From positions 931,984 through 995,983 of the forward strand of contig MEUE01000001.1 in the NCBI GenBank assembly GCA_001771585.1: 64,000 nucleotides of DNA, read 5' to 3'. Numbering within the stretch: position 1 is the first letter of the stretch; the number at the start of each line of letters is the position of its first letter. The DNA is from a candidate division WOR-1 bacterium RIFOXYB2_FULL_46_45 (GTDB lineage: Bacteria; Margulisbacteria; WOR-1; XYC2-FULL-46-14). The translations under genes and the position numbers were made by a program. Shown here piece by piece: positions 9,134 through 17,990 of this stretch. The notes under the pieces were generated by a model. That model saw nothing but the letters and a program-made list of their open reading frames with translations, searched no databases and had not been told where the DNA came from.

Positions 9134-11129
9134 AAATCCTCTTGTACTGGTAGTAGCTTCCCATTACTTTTTCAACGTAATCGCGCGTCTCGCGGATCGG
9201 GATATTAATCACAAAATCATCAATGTCTATTCCCGCCATTTGGCCATTATACCACTCGCCGACCCACTTTTTAACTCTGGAGGGACCGCCGTTGTAGCCG
9301 GCCAGCGCCAGAGAAGGATTCCCTTCGAAACGGCTCATAAGAGAAGCAAAATAATAGGTTCCCATTTTTATGTTTGTCGGCGGATTATAGAGGGCGCTTT
9401 GCCGGTAGGAGAGGTCGAGCTGTTCGCAGATCTTGCGGGCGGTTGGCGCGATAATCTGCATCAGGCCGCGCGCTCTTGAACTTGAAACTGCCTTTGGATT
9501 AAAGCGGCTCTCTTCACGGATCAGCGCCAGAACCAGATAGGGATCAACCCCGAATGCGGACGCCTCTTTTTTTACGCTTGGCCAGAAGCCTTTCGGATAA
9601 GCCAGTTCCCAGACATTTTTGGGGAGCCCGGTCGCTTCGCCTTTTAAGATTGCCCCTTTAACTTTTTTTTCGGTAAACGAGATCGGGAGATAGTATTCTC
9701 CCCGGCGGTTTAAAAGCATTCCCAGTCTGATCTGGTAGCCATTCTCGTTTTTTTCACCCATCTCATAGCGGGCATAATCATTTAACCCCGCTTCGATCAG
9801 CAGGTTTATTCTTGGAGGAAGGTTCTCTCCGGCAACAAGCGAGTTTTTTCGCAAGGCGCTGTGGTTGAGCGGCGACCGGTAGCCAAGTGCCTTTAGGCGG
9901 TCATCTCCACGATAAGAATAGTAGGTGTAGTCAAGGTTGTTGATAATGTAGGCGTAGATTGAAGCCGCTTCGTCGCGGCTTTTTTCTTCCGTCAGCTTTC
10001 CCCACCAGTAAAAACATTTGGCACTGTCGTAGCCGAGCGGATAATTGAAGGCTTGTGCAAAGGCGCGCCGGGCAAATTCTTTGTTCCCCTGCCGGTAATA
10101 GATCCTTCCGATTTGATAGGCCGTGGAATCGGCGATGGCGCTTTTGGGATGGTTTTTTAACAAGTTCTGGTAAGCATTGATGGCGAGGACAAAATCTTCT
10201 TCTATTTCATAATAATACCCGGTGTAATAGTAGGCATTGTCGGCCAGAGGGCTTTTCGGATAGAGCGAAAGGAAATATTGCAGAGCATTGATCGCCTTAT
10301 CATATTTCCCCCGTCTCCCGTACGACCTCCCCAGGTAATAGTAGCTGTTCTGCCAGCCGGGACCTTTCTCGCGGATGTTTTTTTCAAGTGTGTTGATCGC
10401 TGCCTCAAAATCGGCGGTCTCAAATTCGGCCAGGCCGGTCATATAGAGCGCCGATTTAACCTGTTTGGCGTGCGGATATTCTTTTGCCAGGCGGTTAAAC
10501 CAGGCGGCCGCGGCTTTATAATCACCGGCGTCCCAAAAAGCTTTCCCTTTTTCGTAAAGCTTTTTCGCGGAGAGTTTGGCCGGCTTCAATTTATATTTTT
10601 TTCCGATTTCTTTGGCCTTTTGTTTTGCTTTGGCGGAATAAGGGGAGAGAGGATAATAATTGTCGACATAAGAATAAAGGTTGTAGGCCTCTTTATTTTT
10701 TCCCTGCCTAAGGTTCGCTTCCGCCAAAAGATAGTAGGCCAGCGAGATCAGGCGATTGTCCGGATGTTTTTTAATTAGATAACCGAAAGCGTCGGCCGCT
10801 TCTTTGTTCCGGTTGGTATCAAGCCGGCATTTTCCGATCAGGATATAGGCGTCGGGGACCAATATCTCATTTTTGCTTTGGATCACCAGATTGGACATTG
10901 CTTCGGCAGAGGAGAAAGCGAACGACTGGTAATAGCTTTTTGCCAGAAAAAATTCGGCGTACTCGGGGAGAAGGAAATCCGGGGCGGAAAGAGCCTTTGA
11001 AAAAGAGACAATCGCAAGCGGATATTTTTCTTCCGTAAAAGAGGCAACCCCGGCGGCAAAATTATTGTTGGCCCGGGCCGCGGCGCCGAGCAGAAAAAGG
11101 GTACAGAAAAGGAGAAAGAGTTTTTTCAT
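9126..11129 (-). CDS. Soluble lytic murein transglycosylase with TPR-type repeats
   Basis: About 667 residues. A signal peptide ([19 protein letters not shown]) is followed by roughly 450 residues of TPR-like helical repeats (YYLG...A, YYTG...A), then a Slt domain with [15 protein letters not shown] (catalytic Glu), RGLMQI and AGYNGG. The architecture matches periplasmic Slt70-like enzymes, which cleave glycan strands with 1,6-anhydro formation. The ATG at 11129 gives the better signal peptide; an upstream in-frame ATG lies at 11141. A TAGAAT box sits 10 bases before 11129, so the leader is at most a few bases. Confidence 0.92.
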   Translation of the reverse strand: MKKLFLLFCTLFLLGAAARANNNFAAGVASFTEEKYPLAIVSFSKALSAPDFLLPEYAEFFLAKSYYQSFAFSSAEAMSNLVIQSKNEILVPDAYILIGKCRLDTNRNKEAADAFGYLIKKHPDNRLISLAYYLLAEANLRQGKNKEAYNLYSYVDNYYPLSPYSAKAKQKAKEIGKKYKLKPAKLSAKKLYEKGKAFWDAGDYKAAAAWFNRLAKEYPHAKQVKSALYMTGLAEFETADFEAAINTLEKNIREKGPGWQNSYYYLGRSYGRRGKYDKAINALQYFLSLYPKSPLADNAYYYTGYYYEIEEDFVLAINAYQNLLKNHPKSAIADSTAYQIGRIYYRQGNKEFARRAFAQAFNYPLGYDSAKCFYWWGKLTEEKSRDEAASIYAYIINNLDYTYYSYRGDDRLKALGYRSPLNHSALRKNSLVAGENLPPRINLLIEAGLNDYARYEMGEKNENGYQIRLGMLLNRRGEYYLPISFTEKKVKGAILKGEATGLPKNVWELAYPKGFWPSVKKEASAFGVDPYLVLALIREESRFNPKAVSSSRARGLMQIIAPTARKICEQLDLSYRQSALYNPPTNIKMGTYYFASLMSRFEGNPSLALAGYNGGPSRVKKWVGEWYNGQMAGIDIDDFVINIPIRETRDYVEKVMGSYYQYKRIYD

Positions 11130-11179
11130 CTGAAAAACCATTCTACCACAGCGGAAGGGAGTTGTGCTACAATTGCCCG

Positions 11180-11593
11180 GTGTCCGCCGAAAAACTGCTC
11201 AAGGAAAAAAACTTCAAGGTTCTAAAAAAAGGATTGCAGGCCCCTTTTTCTCTGCTGATCGACGGCAAAAAACACCTGGTGATTTCCCATTTTGATTTTT
11301 TGGTTGAAAAAGAGGGGAAGAAGTTTATCGTTTATGTGCACGAGGGGACCCTTTCCGCCGATCCGACCGATCCTCTGCTCCGCCGAAAACTTCTCGAAAT
11401 AAAAAATACTTTCAAGGACGAGGGTCTTCTTTTGCTTGACCGATCGGACGATTCTATTCAGGAGATCAATTTTGATTTTTCGCCCCCGCTTTGGGGCGGC
11501 GCCGACCGCTTCTTTCACACAATTGTCATCCTGTTTATAATCGGCGTGATTCTTGGTATAATTTGGCTGATGATTTACCTGAAACTATTCTAA
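11180..11593 (+). CDS. Small membrane-anchored protein of unknown function
   Basis: 137 residues from a GTG start. The soluble N-terminal part (about 105 residues, rich in Lys) contains HLVISHFDFLVEKEGKKFIVYVHEG, followed by one C-terminal membrane helix (about 112-135) with almost no tail, as in tail-anchored proteins. I do not recognise a family. The GTG was chosen because TACAAT at 11168-11173 lies 6 bases before it, the same spacing as other leaderless starts here. An upstream TTG in frame would lie inside the promoter. It is divergent from slt and upstream of nadK. Confidence 0.75.
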   Translation: MSAEKLLKEKNFKVLKKGLQAPFSLLIDGKKHLVISHFDFLVEKEGKKFIVYVHEGTLSADPTDPLLRRKLLEIKNTFKDEGLLLLDRSDDSIQEINFDFSPPLWGGADRFFHTIVILFIIGVILGIIWLMIYLKLF

Positions 11594-11635
11594 AAAGGCC
11601 CTTAAAGGCCCGTAAGGGCGATAAAGGCGGGAAAA

Positions 11636-12418
11636 ATGAAAAAGATCGGCATAATATATAAGAGAGAAGACGAGATAATCGCGAACACGGCGAAAAAGCT
11701 GGCCTCCGAGTTTGCCCCGGATTTTAAGGTGATCCTCGAAGAAAAAAAGATTGCTGACGTTGAATTTATAATCACGCTGGGCGGAGACGGCACGATCCTG
11801 CGCGCTTCCAAATTCGGATTCCCGCTTCTGTCGGTACACCTGGGCGGGCTGGGGATTATGTCGGAGATCAATCTTGATGCCATAACCGAAGCGGTCTCAA
11901 AAATAAAGGCCAAAAAATTTATTGTTGACGAGCGGATGATGCTGGAAGTTGGAATTGCAGGAAAAAAGAGCAAGACGATAAAAAAAGAACTGGCGCTGAA
12001 TGATGTTGTGATCGGAAAAAATGAGATCGCGCGGACAATTAAGCTTGATGCTTTTTTAGGCGATCGGCTGATGGCCAATTATGTGGGGGACGGCCTGATT
12101 ATTTCAACCCCCAGCGGTTCCACCGCCTACAACTTTGCGGTGATGGGTCCGATCCTTCCTCCCAATTCCAAATCATTTGTAATTTCTCCGATCTGTCCCC
12201 ACCGCGCCGCCAACCGGTCGGTCGTTTTAACTGACCCGGTATTAGTCAAGCTGGTTAAAGGGGACGAAATTTTATTGACTATTGACGGGCAGACCAAAAT
12301 TTCCCTGCATCCGGGCGATTTTGTTTCGGTTAAGCCGTCGAAGCTGACCACCAAATTTATCCGCTTTCAGGAATATGACCTTTGGAATTTACTGCGTGTC
12401 AAGATGGGGTGGGGTTAG
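11636..12418 (+). CDS. nadK: NAD kinase
   Basis: 260 residues. The family GGDG motif is present as LGGDGTILRASKFG near residue 45, and the second conserved block as STPSGSTAYNFAVMGPI. NAD kinase phosphorylates NAD to NADP. The 40 bases before the ATG consist of GGCCC/GGGCC-containing short repeats (11594-11632) instead of a clean Shine-Dalgarno. The stop overlaps the 3' end of the small convergent gene by 4 bases. Confidence 0.95.
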   Translation: MKKIGIIYKREDEIIANTAKKLASEFAPDFKVILEEKKIADVEFIITLGGDGTILRASKFGFPLLSVHLGGLGIMSEINLDAITEAVSKIKAKKFIVDERMMLEVGIAGKKSKTIKKELALNDVVIGKNEIARTIKLDAFLGDRLMANYVGDGLIISTPSGSTAYNFAVMGPILPPNSKSFVISPICPHRAANRSVVLTDPVLVKLVKGDEILLTIDGQTKISLHPGDFVSVKPSKLTTKFIRFQEYDLWNLLRVKMGWG

Positions 12419-12618
12419 TTTAAGGCCGACTCCAAAAGTTTGGCTAATGGAGCCGGGTTGACCATAACAAACTCGATTTTATTCGACCAGTTTGGTGCGG
12501 CGGTGATGGGAAAAACCGGATAAAGAGCGATCTTTTTTAGTTGCGTGTTAACTAGGCACTCAAGATAGTTGAGCATCCCGGTCTTGCTGATGACTTCGAT
12601 TGCTTTGGTGTTATTCAT
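12415..12618 (-). CDS. Small accessory protein, function unknown
   Basis: 67 residues, soluble and basic, starting MNNTKAIEVISKTGMLNYLE. No family is recognised. It is supported as real by a strong Shine-Dalgarno (AGGAAGGCGAG) and by a sigma-28-like promoter just upstream (GAAA at 12666-12663, 15-base spacer, GACGATAA). The same promoter pattern precedes nine other accessory genes in the window. It is wedged between nadK (convergent, 4-base overlap) and aspartokinase (divergent). Confidence 0.7.
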   Translation of the reverse strand: MNNTKAIEVISKTGMLNYLECLVNTQLKKIALYPVFPITAAPNWSNKIEFVMVNPAPLAKLLESALN

Positions 12619-12639
12619 TGTTCTCGCCTTCCTATATGA

Positions 12640-12666
12640 TTATCGTCAGATTCGCGGGAAAATTTC
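12640..12666 (-). promoter_or_regulatory. Sigma-28-like promoter of the 67-residue gene
   Basis: On the minus strand it reads GAAATTTTCCC..., then GACGATAA exactly 15 bases after GAAA. It lies back to back with the TATACT promoter of aspartokinase. The leader to the ATG is about 20 bases and contains the Shine-Dalgarno. Confidence 0.65.
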
Positions 12667-12692
12667 ACCCGTTTTTGGTATACTATAAATAT

Positions 12693-13910
12693 ATGCCAAC
12701 CATTGTCCACAAATACGGTGGGACCTCGGTCGGGACGCCGGAAAAAATAAAAAATGTCGCCGCGAAGGTAAAAGCGGTCAGGGATAAAGGGAACAATGTT
12801 GTTGTGATCGTCTCCGCGATGGGGCACACCACGGATGAGTTGATCGATCTGATGCACAAAATTACCACCGACCCCGATCCGCGCGAATACGACATGCTCG
12901 TTTCAACCGGCGAACAGGTTTCTGCCGCTCTTTTGGCGATGGCGCTCCAAAGCATCAATTGCCCGGCGGTCTCTCTAACCGGAGGCCAAGCCGGAGTCGA
13001 GACCGAAGATATCTACCGCAAAGCCAGAATTAAAAACATAAAGCTCGACCGCGTCAAAAAAGAATTGAAGGCCGGCAAAGTGGTTGTGATCACCGGCTTT
13101 CAGGGAATAGATTCAAAAGGGGATATTATTACGATTGGCAGAGGAGGGTCTGACACTTCCGCCGTTGCGATCGCTGCGGCGCTTAAGGCCGACGTCTGCG
13201 ATATTTACACCGATGTTGACGGGGTCTATACGACCGATCCGAGAATTGTCCCGGAAGCAAAAAAAATAAAATCAATTTCTTACGAAGAGATGCTGGAGCT
13301 GGCCAGCTTGGGGGCGCAGGTTCTGCATCCCAGATCGGTGGAATGCGCGATGGTGTATGGGATCAAGATTCATCTTCGCTCAAGTACCAAAGATATTGAA
13401 GGAACATATATTGAGGAGGGAAAAAAGATGGAACTAAAAAAAGCGGTGAGGGGGGTGGCGTTGGATTTAGAGGTTGCCAAAGTCGGAATTTTGCAGGTGC
13501 CCGACCATCCCGGAACGGCGGCCAAACTTTTCAAGGCGCTTGCCGATGCCAAGATCAATGTTGACATGATTATTCAAAGCGTCCATTCTGTCAGCGCCGC
13601 AGCCGACATGGCCTTTACGGTCAACAAGACCGACGCGAAGAAGGCGCTGGAAATTACTCAAGAAATTGCAAAAGAGCTGAAAGCCGAAGGGGCGGTCAGC
13701 GATACCAACGTTGCCAAGATTTCAATTGTCGGAACAGGGATGATCTCACAACCCGGGGTTGCCGCGCGGATGTTCTCTTCTCTTTCTGCCGCCGGTATAA
13801 ACATAGAGATGATCAGCACCTCGGAAATAAAAATTTCCTGCGTGGTCAAAGCGGCTGAAGGAAAAAAAGCGGTCGCGGTCCTGCACAAAGAATTCGAGCT
13901 CGATAAATGA
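12693..13910 (+). CDS. lysC: Aspartate kinase
   Basis: 405 residues from the ATG at 12693, starting MPTIVHKYGGTSVG, the diagnostic aspartokinase start. The kinase domain runs to about residue 250 (GRGGSDTSAVAIAAAL, DVDGVYTTDPR), followed by two ACT domains (about 260-400) that normally bind the Lys/Thr feedback inhibitor. The upstream in-frame start codons would put the promoter inside the gene and add 31 non-conserved residues. A TATACT box at 12679-12684 lies 8 bases before the ATG, so a leaderless mRNA is likely. The enzyme makes aspartyl phosphate for Lys, Thr and Met. Confidence 0.96.
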   Translation: MPTIVHKYGGTSVGTPEKIKNVAAKVKAVRDKGNNVVVIVSAMGHTTDELIDLMHKITTDPDPREYDMLVSTGEQVSAALLAMALQSINCPAVSLTGGQAGVETEDIYRKARIKNIKLDRVKKELKAGKVVVITGFQGIDSKGDIITIGRGGSDTSAVAIAAALKADVCDIYTDVDGVYTTDPRIVPEAKKIKSISYEEMLELASLGAQVLHPRSVECAMVYGIKIHLRSSTKDIEGTYIEEGKKMELKKAVRGVALDLEVAKVGILQVPDHPGTAAKLFKALADAKINVDMIIQSVHSVSAAADMAFTVNKTDAKKALEITQEIAKELKAEGAVSDTNVAKISIVGTGMISQPGVAARMFSSLSAAGINIEMISTSEIKISCVVKAAEGKKAVAVLHKEFELDK

Positions 13911-14467
13911 AGCTTTTTCTCCTGGTTGTTTTTTCCTACTTTTTGGGAGCGATCCCGTTCAGCTATTTAATTGCCAGAGCAAAAGGGGTGGCCCTTCATC
14001 AATCCGGCACAAAAAATATCGGCGCTTCAAATGTGATCTTAACCACCGGAGCAAAAGAGGGAGCTTTTGCGATGTTTCTTGACGGGCTCAAGGGATTGGT
14101 TCCGGTAATTTTGGGACGGTACTTTTTGGTTGGGGAGTGGGGGATTGTTCTACTGGTCTTGGCGGCGGTGATCGGACATGATTTTTCGGTTTATTTAAAG
14201 TTTAAAGGGGGGAAGGGGTTGGCCACCAGCGGCGGAGCGTTCTTGGCGATTGACCCGTATCTTACCCTTTTTTGTTTTTTCTTTTATTGGGCGGTTTATC
14301 TTTTTATAAAACAATTTATTTTAACCACTCTGATCCTTTTGACCCTCCTTCCTTTTTTCGTTTTTGTTTTTGGCCTTCATTCTTCATATGTCTTTCTGGC
14401 GGCGGGACTTGCCCTGTTATCTTACTGGACGCATCGGAAAGATATTCGTAGTATAATTAAGATATAA
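13907..14467 (+). CDS. plsY: Glycerol-3-phosphate acyltransferase PlsY
   Basis: 186 residues, about five membrane helices. Conserved PlsY blocks: SYLIARAKGVALHQSGTKNIGASNV near the N-terminus, DGLKGLVPV, and KFKGGKGLATSGG near residue 100. PlsY transfers an acyl group from acyl-phosphate to glycerol-3-phosphate in the inner membrane. The ATG overlaps the aspartokinase TGA as ATGA, so translation is coupled. It is followed directly by the tRNA-Pro pair. Confidence 0.95.
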   Translation: MKLFLLVVFSYFLGAIPFSYLIARAKGVALHQSGTKNIGASNVILTTGAKEGAFAMFLDGLKGLVPVILGRYFLVGEWGIVLLVLAAVIGHDFSVYLKFKGGKGLATSGGAFLAIDPYLTLFCFFFYWAVYLFIKQFILTTLILLTLLPFFVFVFGLHSSYVFLAAGLALLSYWTHRKDIRSIIKI

Positions 14468-14469
14468 AT

Positions 14470-14543
<74 letters not shown>

Positions 14544-14565
14544 TTTTTTTACCAAAAAGAAGAAT

Positions 14566-14641
14566 CGGGGTGTGGCCCAGCTTGGTCTAAGGCGCTACCT
14601 TGGGGTGGTAGAGATCGTGGGTTCGAATCCCGCCACCCCGA
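14566..14641 (+). tRNA. tRNA-Pro (anticodon GGG)
   Basis: Acceptor arms CGGGGTG / CACCCCG with discriminator A. The anticodon stem CTACC...GGTAG closes loop TTGGGGT, giving anticodon GGG, and the T-arm is TGGGTTCGAATCCC. CCA is not encoded. The flanks AAAAGAAGAAT and ATTCTTCTTTT are reverse complements, so the acceptor stem extends by about 12 base pairs into the precursor and ends in a T-run. Confidence 0.93.
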
Positions 14642-14669
14642 TTCTTCTTTTTTAAGGTATAATTATAGT

Positions 14670-15191
14670 ATGAGAATACTTCTGATCGGGCTTCTTTTGG
14701 TCTTTTTGTCCGGCATCGGCCACGCGGTTGATTTGCGGGCGGTCAAGCTTCTAAAATATCTGGAACGCTATCCCGGAACCCCGCTGGCAAGCCACGTTCA
14801 CGAAATTTTAAGCTGTGCCGATAAATTCAAGGTGGATTACCGCCTCTATGTCGCGATCTCCGGGGCAGAATCCGGGTTTGGCAGAAAGGTTTCCCTTGAC
14901 CGGAAAAACTTTACCGGCTATTTGAACGGAAGAGTCGGATTTATTTCTATTTACGACAACATCTACAAGACCCACGAATTGATCGGAACCGGGAAATGGT
15001 ATAAAAAATACCGCGCAACCAAAAACATCAAGGATTTTGTCTATACCTACAAAGGGGTCCCCCCCTATGCCCACTACCTCCGCAACATCCGTGCGGTGAT
15101 GGTCGGAATCGCCAATATGCCGGTCGACAGGGAGAAGACCGAACTGGAAGCGGCGGCAAATTGGGTCGCGACCCGCTACGATAAATACTAA
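14670..15191 (+). CDS. Secreted lysozyme-like (transglycosylase-fold) protein
   Basis: 173 residues. A signal peptide (RILLIGLLLVFLSGIGHA) is followed by a compact domain with YVAISGAESGFGRKV, which resembles the catalytic Glu region of lytic transglycosylases or glucosaminidases, then FTGYLNGRVGF. Murein cleavage is inferred; the substrate is not certain. The ATG at 14670 lies 6 bases after a TATAAT box (14658-14663), so the start and a leaderless mRNA are well supported. Upstream in-frame codons run through the tRNA and are not coding. Confidence 0.78.
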   Translation: MRILLIGLLLVFLSGIGHAVDLRAVKLLKYLERYPGTPLASHVHEILSCADKFKVDYRLYVAISGAESGFGRKVSLDRKNFTGYLNGRVGFISIYDNIYKTHELIGTGKWYKKYRATKNIKDFVYTYKGVPPYAHYLRNIRAVMVGIANMPVDREKTELEAAANWVATRYDKY

Positions 15192-16213
15192 TGAAAATTA
15201 CAATTCTTGGAACCGCCCAATCCGGCCAGCAGCAGCTCTTTAGCGTCCTAACCGGTCTCCCGCTTGACGGCATCCAGCAAAAAGCGATGGAGGTTCAGTT
15301 AGGAATCTGCCCGGTGAAAGATCCGAGAGTTGATCGCTTGGTTGAACTTTATAAACCGAAGAAAATTTCTTACGCCAGGATCGAATACGCTTTGCTCCCC
15401 GATTTTAACCTCCAAACCGGACCGTCAAAAGAGAAGATGATGACCGAGCTCAAAAACGCCGACGAGTTTTGCTGGGTCGCAAGAATTGAAAATGCCGAGA
15501 GCGACATCCGCTCTTTTTTGTCGGAACTGATCATTGCGGATATGATGCTGCTTGAAAAACGGCTGGAGACGATCGAAAAGAGCCAGAAGAAGAAATATTC
15601 CGAACAGATCGAAAAAGAAAAAACGCTTTTGCTCACCTGTAAAAAACAGATTGAAGAAGAAAAACTTTTGCAGAAGCTTCCGTTTTCCGAAGAAGAACAG
15701 AAAGCGCTCCGCACCTACCAGTTTTTGACCCTCAAGCCGATCATTCTGGTCATTAATTTGCCGGAAGATAAGATCAATACGGACATCGGCCGCTTTGAAA
15801 AAGAATTTAGGCTCCCTGTGATTGGACTAAGTGCCGAGCTGGAAGCGGAGATTAGCCGTTTAAAACCCGAGGAACAGGAAGATTTTATGAAAGAGATGGG
15901 GATTGCCGAATCGGCGCTTCACAAGATGACGTTAAAGGCCTACGAGGGGCTGGGGCTGATCTCCTTTTTTACGGTTGGGGAAGACGAGGTCAAGGCCTGG
16001 ACCGTTCGCCGCGGCTCTTCCGCCCCGCAGGCCGGTTCCGTGATCCATTCTGACATCGAACGCGGCTTTGTCCGTGCGGAGATGTTTAAATACGAAGAGC
16101 TCCTTGCCGCCGGATCGGAGGCCAAGCTGAAAGAGACCGGGAAGTTTCACCTAAAGGGCCGCGACTATATTGTAGAAGACGGCGACATTCTAAGCTTCCG
16201 CTTCAACGTTTAG
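15191..16213 (+). CDS. YchF/Obg-type protein with degenerate GTPase domain
   Basis: 340 residues, homologous along its length to the YchF ATPase/GTPase family; the canonical ychF is at 45626. The C-terminal TGS/DUF933 domain is well kept (LISFFTVGEDEVKAWTVRRG ... DIERGFVRAE ... GRDYIVEDGDILSFRFNV). The P-loop is broken: GTAQSGQQQLF replaces GxxxxGKST, so the Lys that contacts phosphate is missing, and no DxxG is visible. A coiled coil lies in the middle. Nucleotide hydrolysis is therefore doubtful. It overlaps the upstream gene by one base. Confidence 0.85.
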   Translation: MKITILGTAQSGQQQLFSVLTGLPLDGIQQKAMEVQLGICPVKDPRVDRLVELYKPKKISYARIEYALLPDFNLQTGPSKEKMMTELKNADEFCWVARIENAESDIRSFLSELIIADMMLLEKRLETIEKSQKKKYSEQIEKEKTLLLTCKKQIEEEKLLQKLPFSEEEQKALRTYQFLTLKPIILVINLPEDKINTDIGRFEKEFRLPVIGLSAELEAEISRLKPEEQEDFMKEMGIAESALHKMTLKAYEGLGLISFFTVGEDEVKAWTVRRGSSAPQAGSVIHSDIERGFVRAEMFKYEELLAAGSEAKLKETGKFHLKGRDYIVEDGDILSFRFNV

Positions 16214-16231
16214 TGGTATAATTATCTTAAT

Positions 16232-17131
16232 ATGGCCCATTATACATTTGTAATGATCCCGCACGATCCAAAGCGCAAGACCTTTTCCCTTAAATTACCC
16301 TCGAAACTGGTCCACAGCCTCCTTTTGATCGTCGTTTTTGCCGCCGGGCTTTTGGTCGGGACGATCGGCTACAATATTCTTTTGACCAACCAGGCGCGCA
16401 ACTACCAGTTTGCCCTTTCACTCACTTCAAACAAGGCGCAGAAGATCGACTATTTTGAAAAGGAGACCGGAAACCTCAAAGCTGCCGTTTTAGACCTCCA
16501 CCTGCGCAACAACCAACTGCGGGAGCTTTTGGGATTAAAGCTTGAAAAACCGAGTGCAAACGTTAAAAAGGTAGTCGATCAAAAACTTTTGAACAAAGTT
16601 GAGAATAAAGAAAAAAGCGTCTCCGAAATGTTGGAAGAGACCAAAAAAATTACCAAAAAAGACACCGAGGAATTAGTGAAGATAAAGGCACATGTCACCG
16701 ATGTCTTTAAGAAAACAGCGGCGATCCCTTCCAAGTGGCCGATTTACGGGAAGATCGTTTCCAAATTTGGATACCGGGTCTTTCCCTGGCCGGGAATGCA
16801 CACCGGAACCGATATCCAGGCAAAATTTGGAGATATTTTTCGTGCCACCGCGCCGGGAGTAGTGACCTATACCGGCTGGAGATCTGGTTACGGGCTGACG
16901 ATCGAACTCAAACACCAATACGGTTATTCAACCCTTTTTGCCCACTGTTCCCAGGTTCTTGTTTCACAGGGAGAAAAGATCAAATCGGGACAGGTGCTGG
17001 GGCGGGTGGGCATGACCGGCTATTCGACCGGGCCGCATCTGCACTATGAAATAAAAAAAGACGGGGTGGCGATCAACCCGTCGGTTTTTTTGGGGCTAAA
17101 TCCTCTTGCCGCTGCCCGAATTTTAAAATAA
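16232..17131 (+). CDS. M23-family zinc metallopeptidase, membrane anchored
   Basis: 299 residues. The N-terminal cytoplasmic segment MAHYTFVMIPHDPKRKTFSLKLP is followed by one membrane helix (about 30-50), a coiled-coil stalk (about 60-150) and a C-terminal LytM/M23 domain with HTGTDIQAKFGD and HLHYEI, the His/Asp/His zinc ligands. Such proteins cut peptide cross-links of murein or activate amidases. TATAAT lies 9 bases before the ATG, consistent with a leaderless start. The stop overlaps the rsmI start as TAATG. Confidence 0.93.
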   Translation: MAHYTFVMIPHDPKRKTFSLKLPSKLVHSLLLIVVFAAGLLVGTIGYNILLTNQARNYQFALSLTSNKAQKIDYFEKETGNLKAAVLDLHLRNNQLRELLGLKLEKPSANVKKVVDQKLLNKVENKEKSVSEMLEETKKITKKDTEELVKIKAHVTDVFKKTAAIPSKWPIYGKIVSKFGYRVFPWPGMHTGTDIQAKFGDIFRATAPGVVTYTGWRSGYGLTIELKHQYGYSTLFAHCSQVLVSQGEKIKSGQVLGRVGMTGYSTGPHLHYEIKKDGVAINPSVFLGLNPLAAARILK

Positions 17132-17802
17132 TGCTTTATATCGTTGCCACCCCGATCGGGAACCTGGAAGACCTGACTTTCCGCGCGAAAAGAATCTTAT
17201 CCGAAGTCGATTTAATCGCGGCGGAGGATACCCGCGTTACCGGCATTTTACTCAAACACTACGATATCAAAACGCCGATGACCAGCTATCACAAATTCAA
17301 CATCAGGGCCAAGACCGATTATCTGATCGGACTTTTGAAAGAAGGGAAAAAAATCGCGTTGGTCTCCGATGCGGGGACTCCGGGAATTTCCGATCCCGGG
17401 GAAGAGATTGTCAGAGAAGCGGTACATCAGAATATCAGAGTGATACCCATCCCCGGAGCTTCGGCTCCGATTGCCGCCCTTTCCGCTTCTGGTCTGCCGA
17501 CCAAAAATTTTTCTTTTTACGGTTTTGTTCCCAAGAAGCCGGGAGAGCGCCGGAGACTTTTAGAATCCCTGATAAAAAAAGACGAGACCAGCATTGTTTA
17601 TGAGTCGCCGTATCGGCTTATAAAATGCCTGGAAGATATTTTGCAAGTGCTGGGGGAGAGGGATTTGGTGGTGGGGCGGGAGCTGACCAAAAAGTTCGAA
17701 GAATTTGTGAGAGGAAAAACTTCGGAAGTTTTGAAACACTTTACGCTGAAAAAACCGAAGGGCGAAGTAGTGGTGTTGATTGACAATAAAATTCCGGAAT
17801 GA
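17131..17802 (+). CDS. rsmI: 16S rRNA (cytidine-1402 2'-O) methyltransferase RsmI
   Basis: 223 residues of the tetrapyrrole methylase fold. It starts LYIVATPIGNLEDLTFRAKRIL and contains AAEDTRVTG and SDAGTPGISDPG, all diagnostic for RsmI. The family 2'-O-methylates C1402 of 16S rRNA with SAM. rsmH, which methylates the same nucleotide base, is also in the window. It is translationally coupled to the M23 gene and followed by the riboswitch. Confidence 0.96.
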   Translation: MLYIVATPIGNLEDLTFRAKRILSEVDLIAAEDTRVTGILLKHYDIKTPMTSYHKFNIRAKTDYLIGLLKEGKKIALVSDAGTPGISDPGEEIVREAVHQNIRVIPIPGASAPIAALSASGLPTKNFSFYGFVPKKPGERRRLLESLIKKDETSIVYESPYRLIKCLEDILQVLGERDLVVGRELTKKFEEFVRGKTSEVLKHFTLKKPKGEVVVLIDNKIPE

Positions 17803-17805
17803 TAA

Positions 17806-17935
17806 GATAGTTTTGTAAATCCTAAAGGATTGGGAAATGATGGTGTAATTCCATCGCGGTACCGCCACTGTAAAAGCCAGAAAACCAATCGTTAGGAAAT
17901 TCCCGTAAGAAAGCCTCGGATCTGGGCTTGGGAAG
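17806..17935 (+). ncRNA. Cobalamin riboswitch (short type)
   Basis: The segment carries the conserved cobalamin core GGTGTAATTCCATCGCGG, then ACCGCCACTGTAA (B12-box region), GGAAATTCCCG and GCCTCGGATCTGGG. At about 130 bases it is shorter than the enteric btuB riboswitch, resembling the compact variant. It lies directly upstream of a BtuB-like receptor gene, the classic target. Ligand binding should switch off receptor synthesis through the hairpin at 17940-17969. Confidence 0.85.
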
Positions 17936-17939
17936 AGTT

Positions 17940-17969
17940 AAACCCAGAGCACGCGGCTTTGGGTTTTTT
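17940..17969 (+). terminator. Riboswitch expression-platform terminator
   Basis: AAACCCA and TGGGTTT pair across a 13-base loop and are followed by TTTTTT, an intrinsic terminator form. The upstream CTGGGCTTGGG of the riboswitch could compete for the AACCCA arm and serve as anti-terminator. Confidence 0.6.
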
Positions 17970-17990
17970 GTTTTTAAAGGAGGCAAAGAA

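Noticed and set aside
12656-12684. GGGAAA, 17-base spacer, TATACT as a special housekeeping promoter at lysC and trpA
   Set aside because: The GGGAAA block is the reverse complement of the GAAATTTTCCC of the divergent sigma-28-like promoters, which explains its conservation; it need not be a -35 box for the housekeeping gene.
12600-12692. Aspartokinase start at 12600
   Set aside because: The extra 31 residues cross the promoter and the divergent small gene; family homology starts at MPTIVHKYGG.
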